From Nonlabens sp. Ci31 (GTDB taxonomy: Bacteria; Bacteroidota; Bacteroidia; Flavobacteriales; Flavobacteriaceae), in assembly GCF_012974865.1 (NCBI RefSeq), contig NZ_CP043633.1, forward strand, positions 2,117,001-2,181,000: a stretch of DNA of 64,000 nt, written 5' to 3'. This document shows positions 16,312 to 25,095 of the stretch, one piece after another; position 1 is the stretch's first letter, and each line of letters starts with the position of its first letter. The notes under the pieces were generated by a model that saw only the letters and a program-made list of their open reading frames with translations, was not told the DNA's origin and ran no database searches. Position numbers and translations under genes: made by a program.

Positions 16312-17724
16312 ATGAATACCAAAAAAATAACTTTTTATAAAATATCTCTAACACTAGCAGTCGTGTTTATGATAGCAGTAGGTTGCGAGAGAGATCTGTC
16401 AGATGACGCTATACCAGCAACCTTTTCAAAGACAGGAGAGATTTATACAGACGCATTTGTAAGTATGGGAAGTGACTTTTATTTACCTTTTGCAGGTTCT
16501 AAACCAGACGCGTTTTCAGTGGATGAGCAAGTAGGTTTTCAAAGTAATTCTTCCATACGTATAGACGTGCCTAACGCGGTTGATCCTACAGGGAATTATG
16601 CAGGGGCAATTCTTCGTGTAGATGGAGCCGGGAGAGATTTATCTGGCTTTAACGCGCTTACATTTTGGGTAAAAGCTTCTCGAGGAGTAAGTGTAGATGC
16701 TTTTGGTTTTGGTCAAGACTTTCTAGAAGATAAATATCAAGTAACCGCAAACAATGTAAATGTAGGTACGAACTGGTCTAAAGTGACCATACCTATTCCA
16801 GATCCTTCAAAATTAGTAGAGGAGCGTGGTGCCTTTTGGTATGCTATGGGAACTCAGGGTACTGGTGGTTCCGGGTATATTGTCTGGATGGACGATATCA
16901 AATTTGAAAATTTGGCCACAGTAGCACAACCTAGACCTGCTATCTCTAACGGTGAAGATGCAGCTACTAGCTCTTTTATAGGAGTTAATTTAGCAGTTAC
17001 CGGTTTAATAGAAACATTCAATTTAGCTTCTGGATTAGAACAAACTATAACAGTCGCTCCTAGCTATTATAATTTCACAGCTTCTGATCCTAACGTGGCA
17101 TCAGTGGATGCGTTAGGTAATATTGCTGTTGCGGCTGCAGGAACTTCGGTAATTACGGCAACGCTTGCTGGGATTGATGCGGCGGGTTCTTTAACGATTA
17201 ATTCACAAGGTAATTTTCAATTGCCAACTACACCTACAAGAGACCCTGCTAATGTGATCTCTATTTTTAGTGATGCGTATACGAATGTTCCTGTAGACTA
17301 TTATAATGGATTTTGGCTTCCTGGTTCTTCTACTGGCTCAGCTGATTTTTCAGTGAATGGAGACCATATTTTAAATTACACCAATTTTAATTATGTAGGT
17401 ACCCAAACTGCTAATCCATTAGTGGATGCATCGAGTATGACTATGGTGCACTTTGACCTGTATATCCCAGGTCCGGTGCCAAACAATTTTGACTTTTTAA
17501 TATCTATAGAAGATTGGGGCCCTAATGGGGTGGATAATGGTGGTGATGATTCTAGACAACAAATATTTGTACGTCGCAATCAAGTAGTGGCTAACAGTTG
17601 GGTCAGCATTGATGCTCCTTTGACCCTAGTTAATAGGGATAATATAGGACTCATTATCTATGAAAATATTAATTTTTCTTCATTGAGAAATTTTTATATA
17701 GATAATGTATACTACTACAACTAA
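16312..17724 (+). CDS. Putative surface glycan-binding lipoprotein (copy 2)
   Basis: A 470-residue paralogue of the protein at 12961-14382, with the same order: SPII (VGCERDLSDDA, Cys about 25), jelly-roll CBM-like domain (FQSNSSIRIDVP, LSGFNALTFWVKAS), a short Ig-like Big_2 region (YNFTASDPNVASVDALGNIAVA) and a C-terminal VISIFSDAYT domain ending NFYIDNVYYYN. The two copies are clearly homologous but well diverged, so the duplication is old and ligand preference may differ. A 175-base leader precedes it. The following GH16 gene starts 30 bases downstream. Confidence 0.75.
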   Translation: MNTKKITFYKISLTLAVVFMIAVGCERDLSDDAIPATFSKTGEIYTDAFVSMGSDFYLPFAGSKPDAFSVDEQVGFQSNSSIRIDVPNAVDPTGNYAGAILRVDGAGRDLSGFNALTFWVKASRGVSVDAFGFGQDFLEDKYQVTANNVNVGTNWSKVTIPIPDPSKLVEERGAFWYAMGTQGTGGSGYIVWMDDIKFENLATVAQPRPAISNGEDAATSSFIGVNLAVTGLIETFNLASGLEQTITVAPSYYNFTASDPNVASVDALGNIAVAAAGTSVITATLAGIDAAGSLTINSQGNFQLPTTPTRDPANVISIFSDAYTNVPVDYYNGFWLPGSSTGSADFSVNGDHILNYTNFNYVGTQTANPLVDASSMTMVHFDLYIPGPVPNNFDFLISIEDWGPNGVDNGGDDSRQQIFVRRNQVVANSWVSIDAPLTLVNRDNIGLIIYENINFSSLRNFYIDNVYYYN

Positions 17725-17754
17725 TCATTAGACGCCAACAATTCAATAAAAGAA

Positions 17755-18606
17755 ATGATGAACATCACACTTCAAAAGATACATACTAAGTTAATAATTC
17801 GTCTTGGACTTCTAGTCGCTGCTGCAGCGGTAATCTTTAGCTGTTCTCCAGATGATAAGCAACAAGTAACCACAAAAAACAATCTTGTTTGGCAAGATGA
17901 GTTTAGTGTAGATGGTGCTCCGGATCCTTTAATATGGGGTGCTGATTTAGGAAACGGTGAAGCTCAAGGAATACCTGGATGGGGAAATGAGGAACGTCAA
18001 TATTATACAGACCGTCCAGAAAACGTGGTGGTTGAAAATGGGATGCTTAAAATTACGGCTCTTAAAGAGTCCTTTCAAGGTTCTGACTATACATCGGGAA
18101 GAGTTCTTACAAAAGGGAAGTATCAAAAAAAATTCGGTCGTTTTGAAGCGAGAATCAAGCTTCCTTGGGGACAAGGTTTATGGCCGGCGTTTTGGATGTT
18201 AGGAGATGATAGTAACGGTGCTCAAGCATGGCCACAAATAGGCGAAATAGACATTATGGAGTACCGCGGTCAGGAACCTACCATAGTGCACGGTAGTATG
18301 CATGGTCCAGGTTATTCTGGAGGTCAGGCCATTACTAAACAATATGATTTAGTTACAGACAGGTTAGATACCGATTTTCATGTTTATGGCATAGAATGGG
18401 GACCTGGTTATGTAAATTATTATATTGACGAGGTGCTTTATAACCAAATTACACCTGAAGACGTTACTGGCGACTGGGTGTTTGATGACCATGAGTTTTA
18501 TATTATCATGAACGTTGCTGTTGGAGGTACATTTGTAGGTGCTCCAGGTTTAAATACTGTTTATCCACAAACGATGTATGTAGATTATGTACGCGTTTAT
18601 GAGTAA
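17755..18606 (+). CDS. GH16 endo-beta-1,3-glucanase lipoprotein, copy 2
   Basis: A 283-residue lipoprotein (Cys30 in IFSCSPDD) with one GH16 domain. The active site is GEIDIMEYRG: nucleophile E164, acid/base E169. GLWPAFWMLG and YGIEWGPGYVNYYIDEVLY align with the first GH16. Differences around the cleft (a GEAQGIPGWGNEE insertion near residue 70, EYRG instead of EYLG) suggest different product or branch tolerance. ATGATG at the start makes the first Met ambiguous by one codon. It is the last gene before a palindrome-containing gap. Confidence 0.93.
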   Translation: MMNITLQKIHTKLIIRLGLLVAAAAVIFSCSPDDKQQVTTKNNLVWQDEFSVDGAPDPLIWGADLGNGEAQGIPGWGNEERQYYTDRPENVVVENGMLKITALKESFQGSDYTSGRVLTKGKYQKKFGRFEARIKLPWGQGLWPAFWMLGDDSNGAQAWPQIGEIDIMEYRGQEPTIVHGSMHGPGYSGGQAITKQYDLVTDRLDTDFHVYGIEWGPGYVNYYIDEVLYNQITPEDVTGDWVFDDHEFYIIMNVAVGGTFVGAPGLNTVYPQTMYVDYVRVYE

Positions 18607-18653
18607 GTTTTATACAAAGAAATTAATTGTAACAAATGCTCATGCAATTGTTA

Positions 18654-18669
18654 CGCTTTCGCGAAAGCG
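18654..18669. repeat. Palindrome copy 2: CGCTTTCGCGAAAGCG
   Basis: Perfect 16-bp palindrome in the 142-base gap between GH16 and the phosphorylase gene. In the mRNA it would form a short hairpin inside the operon. Confidence 0.97.
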
Positions 18670-18748
18670 AAATAGCTATTGAAAAACATTTAATGCCCTT
18701 AAATTAAAAGTAGTTTAAGGGATATCATAAAGAACTATAAATTATCCA

Positions 18749-21700
18749 ATGACCAAAAATTCTATATACCTAGGGAACCAAAAAGCTGCTTTTGATCAAA
18801 GTAAAGTCAAAGGGGAACTTGTTGATTTTGAAAACGAAAAATATTATAAAATAAGTAATCACGATGCTATGCGCCCATTTTTTATGAGCATAGTAAGTGA
18901 TTCCAACCACTGGATGTTTGTTTCGAGCAATGGTGGTCTTACTGCGGGACGCAAAAATAGCGACTCGGCGCTTTTTCCATATTATACCGATGATAAGATT
19001 ACGGAGTCTAACGATATTACGGGTAGTAAAACAATCATAAGAGTGCACAACGGAGACCGTGATTTATTATGGGAGCCTTTTTCAAATAGATACTCCGGTA
19101 TCTATAAAATTACTCGCAACCTCTATAAAAATGCGTACGGTAACAAGTTGGTTTTTGAAGAGATCAACCACGATTTAAATCTTACCTATAGATACCATTG
19201 GAATTCTAGTGATAGTTATGGATTTGTCAAAAAATCAGAGTTGATCAATCAGGGTTCTGGTTCTTTAAAAATGACCGTGTTGGATGGTTTGCAAAACATG
19301 CTACCAGCAAATGTGGGAGAAGATTTACAAAAGGCATCAAGTAACCTAGTGGACGCTTACAAAAGATCAGAGCTTAAGCAAGAAACCGGTATTGGAATTA
19401 TAGCTTTAAGTGCTGTAATAGTTGATAAAGCAGAGCCTAGTGAAGCGCTCAAAGCAAACATAGCCTGGTCGCTAGGTTTAGATCATCCTACTTATTTGTT
19501 GTCTAGCCTTCAGTTAGAAAATTTCAGAAAAGGAATAGCAGTAAAGCAAGAGACAGATATTAAGGCAGAAAAAGGAGCCTATTTTACTGTTTCAGAAATG
19601 CAACTCAATGCTGGAGATAATAAAGTATGGTATACCCTAGCAGATGTGAACCAAAATATCGTTACCATAAATGATATCTCCAACCAGATTCAGACAGATG
19701 CTCATCTTATAGAAAAGATTCAAAAGGATATAGCATTGGGTTCTCAAAAATTAGTAGGGCTTATAGCTGCATCAGACGGTTTGCAATTAACAGCAGATCC
19801 GTTAACTAACAACCGCCATTTTGCAAATACCATGTTCAATATCATGCGTGGTGGAATTTTTGATAACAACTATGTTATTGAAAAGCAGGACTTTTTAGAA
19901 TATTTAGAAGCCGCAAATATAGAGGTGTTTGAAAGTACCCAAGAATTGCTTCAAGACCTGCCAGCAGATTTTGATCTAGATAATTTAAATGAAATAGCTT
20001 ATTCTCATGATAATCCGCATTTTAAAAGATTAGTAATAGAGTACTTACCTTTAAAGTTTAGTAGAAGACACGGTGACCCTAGTCGTCCATGGAATAAATT
20101 TTCTATCAACACACGTAGTGAAATTGATGGCTCTAAAATATTAGACTATGAAGGAAACTGGCGTGATATTTTCCAAAATTGGGAAGCTCTCGCTCATTCG
20201 TATCCAGAGTTTATCGATGGAATGATTCATAAATTTTTGAACGCGACAACCTTTGATGGTTATAATCCTTATCGAGTAACAAAAGGAGGATTTGACTGGG
20301 AAGTAATAGAAGAAGATGACCCTTGGTCTTATATTGGATATTGGGGAGATCACCAGATTATTTATTTGCTTAAATTCTTAGAGTTTATACAAGATTATTA
20401 CCCTGGTAAACTAGATAGTTTCCTCAATGAAAATCTCTTTGTTTACGCAAATGTTCCTTATAAAATTAAGGAATATGCAGACATTTTACTGGACCCTAAA
20501 GACACTATTGATTTTGATTACCGTTTACAAGAAGTCATAGAAGAACGTCGGGAACAATTAGGTGCAGACGGTTCTTTATTAAGGGATACATCAGGGGCTA
20601 TTTATAAAGTAAACCTGGTAGAGAAATTATTAGCTACCGTCCTCGCTAAAGTTTCTAACCTGATTCCTGAAGCTGGAATATGGTTAAATACCCAACGACC
20701 AGAATGGAATGATGCTAATAATGCCTTAGTAGGTAACGGTGTTTCTATGGTAACCCTTTACTATTTGAGACGTTTCTTAAATTACTTTAAAGGTTTTATT
20801 AAGGAGGCAGACTTTGAGTCTTCCTCTATATCTGAAGATCTAAAGGTGTTTTATACAGCAGTAAGCATTACATTGAAAGATCATCAAGGTTTATTAGAAG
20901 GTTCACTGAACGACACCCAACGCAGAGCTGTTCTTGACGGGGTGTCTCAACCTGCAAGTGATTATAGAAAAAATATTTATGACCATAATTTCTCAGGTAA
21001 AAAACAAGATATTTCAAAAGATAGCTTACTAGAATTTATAGAGGTTACTTTAAAATACTTGGACCATAGTATAGATGCAAATAAGCGTAAAGACGGAATG
21101 TATCACGCTTATAACTTGATGACATTAGAGGATAACGGCGACGTGAGTATTTCCTATTTATCAGAAATGTTAGAAGGCCAAGTAGCAGCTTTAAGCTCTG
21201 GATATTTAACATCAGTACAGGCTTTAGAGGTTATGAACGCGTTAAAGTCAAGTGCCTTATTTAGAGAAGATCAGTACAGTTATATCCTATATCCTAATAA
21301 GAACTTACCGGGATTTGAAGAAAAGAATATCATTCCTAATGAGCTGGTTTCTAAATCAGAATTGTTGCAACAATTACTCAAAGATGACAATCAACAAGTC
21401 ATCGTTCAAGACCTTACTGGGGCGTATCATTTCAATGCCAGCTTCAATAATGTAAATAGCCTTAAAAAAGCCCTTAAGCAATTAGCTAAAGGGAATTATA
21501 GCAGTCTTGTTAGCAAGGAACAAAGACAGTTAGAAAAAACTTTTGAAGTTGTTTTTAATCACAAAGCTTTTACCGGTAGATCAGGAACATTCTTTGGTTT
21601 TGAAGGACTAGGTTCTATTTATTGGCACATGGTTTCCAAGCTATTGCTGGCTGTACAAGAATGTTGTTTAAAAGCAGTTAATGACGGAGAAAGCGATGCG

Positions 21701-22210
21701 TTAATAGGTGAGATGTTAGACCATTATTACGAGATACAGGCAGGAATAGGTGCTCATAAATCACCAGAGTTATATGGAGCTGTTCCTACAGACCCTTACT
21801 CGCATACGCCAGCTACAAAAGGTGCGCAACAGCCAGGAATGACTGGACAGGTAAAAGAAGATATTTTGAGCCGTTTTGGCGAGTTAGGTATTGTTGTCTC
21901 TGATGGCGTACTTTCCTTTAAACCTAGCTTGTTGCGCAAGCAAGAGTTTCTGGCAAAAAATAAAGAATTTAACTACATAGACGTAGATCGAAATAAACAG
22001 GCCATAACGGTAAGTGCGGGATCCCTTGCGTTTACCTATTGTCAGGTTCCTGTGATTTATACGAAGTCTAATCAAGAAAGTGTGCAAATTGCATTTAAAG
22101 ATGGTACGGAGAAAACTTTTGGGCAATTGAAACTGGATAAAACAACCAGTGAAAAGTTGTTTCAGCGCACAGGGGAGATCAATCATATAACTGTAGAAGT
22201 GATCAAATAG
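18749..22210 (+). CDS. Beta-1,3-glucan/oligoglucan phosphorylase, GH149-type
   Basis: An 1153-residue cytoplasmic protein with no signal peptide. Length, the N-terminal beta-sandwich region (YYKISNHDAMRPFFMSIVSDSN) and the helical-barrel core (YEGNWRDIFQNWEALAHSYP around D473, then DDPWSYIGYWGDHQIIYLLK) fit the GH94-related phosphorylases, specifically GH149, which cleave beta-1,3-gluco-oligosaccharides with phosphate to give glucose-1-phosphate. The (alpha/alpha) core runs on to GAHKSPELYGAVPTDPYSH near the C-terminus. D473 is my candidate for the acid, by position only. The context with GH17 and a transporter supports use of imported laminari-oligosaccharides. GH94 proper is the alternative, but the size argues for GH149. 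Confidence 0.8.
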   Translation: MTKNSIYLGNQKAAFDQSKVKGELVDFENEKYYKISNHDAMRPFFMSIVSDSNHWMFVSSNGGLTAGRKNSDSALFPYYTDDKITESNDITGSKTIIRVHNGDRDLLWEPFSNRYSGIYKITRNLYKNAYGNKLVFEEINHDLNLTYRYHWNSSDSYGFVKKSELINQGSGSLKMTVLDGLQNMLPANVGEDLQKASSNLVDAYKRSELKQETGIGIIALSAVIVDKAEPSEALKANIAWSLGLDHPTYLLSSLQLENFRKGIAVKQETDIKAEKGAYFTVSEMQLNAGDNKVWYTLADVNQNIVTINDISNQIQTDAHLIEKIQKDIALGSQKLVGLIAASDGLQLTADPLTNNRHFANTMFNIMRGGIFDNNYVIEKQDFLEYLEAANIEVFESTQELLQDLPADFDLDNLNEIAYSHDNPHFKRLVIEYLPLKFSRRHGDPSRPWNKFSINTRSEIDGSKILDYEGNWRDIFQNWEALAHSYPEFIDGMIHKFLNATTFDGYNPYRVTKGGFDWEVIEEDDPWSYIGYWGDHQIIYLLKFLEFIQDYYPGKLDSFLNENLFVYANVPYKIKEYADILLDPKDTIDFDYRLQEVIEERREQLGADGSLLRDTSGAIYKVNLVEKLLATVLAKVSNLIPEAGIWLNTQRPEWNDANNALVGNGVSMVTLYYLRRFLNYFKGFIKEADFESSSISEDLKVFYTAVSITLKDHQGLLEGSLNDTQRRAVLDGVSQPASDYRKNIYDHNFSGKKQDISKDSLLEFIEVTLKYLDHSIDANKRKDGMYHAYNLMTLEDNGDVSISYLSEMLEGQVAALSSGYLTSVQALEVMNALKSSALFREDQYSYILYPNKNLPGFEEKNIIPNELVSKSELLQQLLKDDNQQVIVQDLTGAYHFNASFNNVNSLKKALKQLAKGNYSSLVSKEQRQLEKTFEVVFNHKAFTGRSGTFFGFEGLGSIYWHMVSKLLLAVQECCLKAVNDGESDALIGEMLDHYYEIQAGIGAHKSPELYGAVPTDPYSHTPATKGAQQPGMTGQVKEDILSRFGELGIVVSDGVLSFKPSLLRKQEFLAKNKEFNYIDVDRNKQAITVSAGSLAFTYCQVPVIYTKSNQESVQIAFKDGTEKTFGQLKLDKTTSEKLFQRTGEINHITVEVIK

Positions 22211-22237
22211 ATAATGGAATCATAGATAAGTGATCAG

Positions 22238-22257
22238 TTCGCTTTCGCGAAAGCGAA
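22238..22257. repeat. Palindrome copy 3: TTCGCTTTCGCGAAAGCGAA
   Basis: Perfect 20-bp palindrome in the 63-base gap between the phosphorylase and GH17 genes, 17 bases before the GH17 start. Confidence 0.97.
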
Positions 22258-22273
22258 ATTTAAAATTAACCCA

Positions 22274-23551
22274 ATGAACATCAACCGCAGTTTTAAAATA
22301 GGAATAGTACTAGGACAATTATTGATTCTAGGAAGTTGTGGTAATGCACCAAAAGAGCAGGAAGAAGTGAAACAGACGAAAGAAATCAATGCAGTAGATA
22401 TTTTGGGCAACCCAGATTATCAAGCTATTTCTTATGGAGGTTATAGAGGGATTTCTAGAGAAGAACAACCTACTATAGCCCAACTAAAAGAAGACATCAA
22501 AATCATGGCAGCCATGGGTATAAAAGTGTTGCGCACGTATAACGTGCAACCTAGTTTACCACATGCTTCTAATATTCTCGCTGCGATACAGGAGCTTAAG
22601 AAGGAAGATTCAGATTTTGAAATGTATGTCATGCTGGGAGCATGGATTGATTGTAAAAATGCTTGGACTGGTTTAGAACCAGATCATAACGTAGAGAGCG
22701 AGGCAAACGCTGGTGAGATAGCTAGAGCCGTTGCCTTAGCCATCAAATATCCAGATATTGTAAAAGTAATAGCCGTAGGTAATGAGGCCATGGTAAAATG
22801 GGCAGCCAGTTATTATGTGCAACCTGTAGTTATTTTAAAATGGGTCAACCATTTACAAGGCTTGAAGAAAAAAGGTAAGCTTTCTAAAAATTTATGGATT
22901 ACCAGTTCAGATAATTTTGCCTCTTGGGGTGGTGGTGATTATATCTATCACACACCAGACTTGACTAAACTCTTGAAAGCTGTTGATTATGTGTCCTTAC
23001 ATACTTATCCTATGCACGATACACATTACAATGCCGTATTTTGGGGAACATTAAATTTTGAAAAGAGTTTGACAACTCATGAGAAAATGGATACCGCTAT
23101 GCGCCGTGCAAGAGACTATGCAAAATCACAATACAGAAGTGTTGTGGAGTATATGAATGTTATAGGTGTTGATAAGCCAGTTCACATAGGAGAAACAGGA
23201 TGGGCATCGGTTTCAAATGGACATTATGGTCCAGATGGATCAAGAGCTACAGATGAGTATAAAAGCGCAAAATTCTATCATTTTATGAGAGAATGGACAG
23301 ATAAAGAGGGGATTTCTTGTTTTTATTTTGAGGCATTTGATGAGCGATGGAAAGATGCTGCTAATAAGCTAGGTTCTGAGAATTACTTTGGACTTTTTAC
23401 TCTTGATGGTAAAGCAAAATATGCGCTTTGGGATCGGGTAGATGAAGGTGCTTTTATAGGTTTAACTAGAGGGGGGAAGCCTATTACCAAAACTTATAAT
23501 GGCAATAAAGAGGAATTAATGAAAGACGTCTTATTACCACCTTTAAAATAA
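22274..23551 (+). CDS. GH17-family beta-glucanase lipoprotein
   Basis: A 425-residue lipoprotein (LGSC, Cys22). The GH17 TIM barrel carries acid/base E171 in IAVGNEAM and nucleophile E307 in VHIGETGW. SYGGYRG near residue 55, VLRTYNVQPS and CFYFEAFDERWK near the end are family-typical. GH17 enzymes hydrolyse beta-1,3-glucan, often from chain ends in bacteria. The lipid anchor places it in the periplasm or at the surface, unlike the two other GH17 domains in this locus, which are cytoplasmic. The C-terminal 45 residues after WDRVDEG are a short tail of unknown role. Confidence 0.9.
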   Translation: MNINRSFKIGIVLGQLLILGSCGNAPKEQEEVKQTKEINAVDILGNPDYQAISYGGYRGISREEQPTIAQLKEDIKIMAAMGIKVLRTYNVQPSLPHASNILAAIQELKKEDSDFEMYVMLGAWIDCKNAWTGLEPDHNVESEANAGEIARAVALAIKYPDIVKVIAVGNEAMVKWAASYYVQPVVILKWVNHLQGLKKKGKLSKNLWITSSDNFASWGGGDYIYHTPDLTKLLKAVDYVSLHTYPMHDTHYNAVFWGTLNFEKSLTTHEKMDTAMRRARDYAKSQYRSVVEYMNVIGVDKPVHIGETGWASVSNGHYGPDGSRATDEYKSAKFYHFMREWTDKEGISCFYFEAFDERWKDAANKLGSENYFGLFTLDGKAKYALWDRVDEGAFIGLTRGGKPITKTYNGNKEELMKDVLLPPLK

Positions 23552-23594
23552 AATAACGCAGGCTGAATGATGAAGAGGGATAAAACCAACCAAA

Positions 23595-25091
23595 ATGAGA
23601 TTAATTAAATATGGAACAATTTGTTTATTCACAGCTTTTATGGTAAGCTGTAAACAGGAAAGAGAAAAACTGGATGTAGAAGTTTACGAGACTTCTGCAT
23701 CTGGTAATCATCTGTCTAAAGTGATGCCTTTTGAAGTAAAAGACAGTACCACTGTAATTACTATCAATGATGAGGTAACCTTTCAAACCATTACTGGGTT
23801 TGGCGGCGCATTTACAGAGTCGTCTGCTTATTTGCTCAATCGATTGAGTAAAAAAAATAGGGATACCATCATCAATGCTTATTTCTCTCGTGAAGGAGCA
23901 AATTACTCGCTAACGCGCACGCATATGAATAGTTGTGATTTTTCTTTGTCACAATATTCCTACTCTCCAGTCGAGGACGACGTGAACTTAGAACACTTTA
24001 GCATAGAGGAAGATAGAGATGATTTAATTCCTATGATCAAAGATGCTATGGCAGCGTCTGAGGATGGTTTTAATTTATTTGCATCCCCATGGACAGCAGC
24101 ACCTTGGATGAAAGATAATAATGATTGGGTAGGAGGAAAACTACTGCCTAAATACTATGATACCTGGGCACTTTTCTTTTCTAAATACGCAGACGCTTAT
24201 GAAGCCGAAGGCATTCCTATATGGGGTTTTACGGTAGAAAATGAGCCGCATGGAAATGGAAATAACTGGGAAAGTATGCATTATACTCCTAAGGAAATGA
24301 CAGATTTTGTAGAGTATCATTTGGGCCCCAAGTTAGAAGCAGATGGTTATGGAGATAAAGTTATTCTAGGTTACGATCAAAATAGAGCAGGACTTAAAGA
24401 ATGGGTAGATGAGATGTATAGAGATGAGGCATCTTCCAAATATTTTGATGGAACAGCTATTCACTGGTACGAAAGTACTTATGATTACTTTCCAGAAGAG
24501 CTGCAATATGCACATCATAAAGCACCAAAAAAATACCTGATCGAGACCGAAGGTTGTGTGGATTCTGAAGTGCCACACTGGCGCGATGATCAATGGTACT
24601 GGTCTAAAGAGGCAACAGATTGGGGCTGGGACTGGGCAAAAGAAGAAGAAAAATACCTGCATCCTAAATACGCTCCTGTAAACCGTTATGCTAGAGATAT
24701 TATAGGTTGTATGAATAATTGGGTAGATGGATGGGTAGATTGGAACATGGTTCTAGACCGTAAAGGAGGACCTAACTGGTTTAAAAATTGGTGTGTTGCT
24801 CCGGTAATTGTAGACCCAGATAATGATGAAGTGTATTTTACACCGCTTTATTATACCATGGCACATTTTAGTAAATATATACGTCCAGGAGCTCAAGTTA
24901 TTGAGGTACAACATACAGATAAAGACCTTATGGTGACCGCAGCAAAGAATCCAGACGGTACTATTGCTTTTGTTATTTTTAATGAAGGTATGGAAGGTAA
25001 GAATTATGAACTGCGCTTTCGCGAAAGCGTGGTCAGCATCAACTTAGGTGCACAGAGCTTACAAACTGTTATTATACCAACCAAAAACTAA
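23595..25091 (+). CDS. GH30-family glucosidase/beta-1,6-glucanase lipoprotein
   Basis: A 498-residue lipoprotein (MVSCKQE, Cys19). It has a GH30 TIM barrel with an added beta domain: TGFGGAFTESSAYLLNRL at about 67-84, acid/base E217 in TVENEPHGN, nucleophile E319 in LIETEGC, and the C-terminal beta domain from about 430 (IRPGAQVIEV, AFVIFNEG). In laminarin loci GH30 removes or cuts beta-1,6-linked glucose branches so that GH16/GH17 can act on the beta-1,3 backbone. Palindrome copy 4 is inside the frame, encoding RFRES near residue 476. Four bases separate its stop from the next start. Confidence 0.92.
   Translation: MRLIKYGTICLFTAFMVSCKQEREKLDVEVYETSASGNHLSKVMPFEVKDSTTVITINDEVTFQTITGFGGAFTESSAYLLNRLSKKNRDTIINAYFSREGANYSLTRTHMNSCDFSLSQYSYSPVEDDVNLEHFSIEEDRDDLIPMIKDAMAASEDGFNLFASPWTAAPWMKDNNDWVGGKLLPKYYDTWALFFSKYADAYEAEGIPIWGFTVENEPHGNGNNWESMHYTPKEMTDFVEYHLGPKLEADGYGDKVILGYDQNRAGLKEWVDEMYRDEASSKYFDGTAIHWYESTYDYFPEELQYAHHKAPKKYLIETEGCVDSEVPHWRDDQWYWSKEATDWGWDWAKEEEKYLHPKYAPVNRYARDIIGCMNNWVDGWVDWNMVLDRKGGPNWFKNWCVAPVIVDPDNDEVYFTPLYYTMAHFSKYIRPGAQVIEVQHTDKDLMVTAAKNPDGTIAFVIFNEGMEGKNYELRFRESVVSINLGAQSLQTVIIPTKN
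25014..25029. repeat. Palindrome copy 4, inside the GH30 gene (encodes RFRES)
   Basis: CGCTTTCGCGAAAGCG in the last 80 bases of the GH30 frame, read as Arg-Phe-Arg-Glu-Ser in the C-terminal beta domain. Confidence 0.97.
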
Positions 25092-25095
25092 TCTT

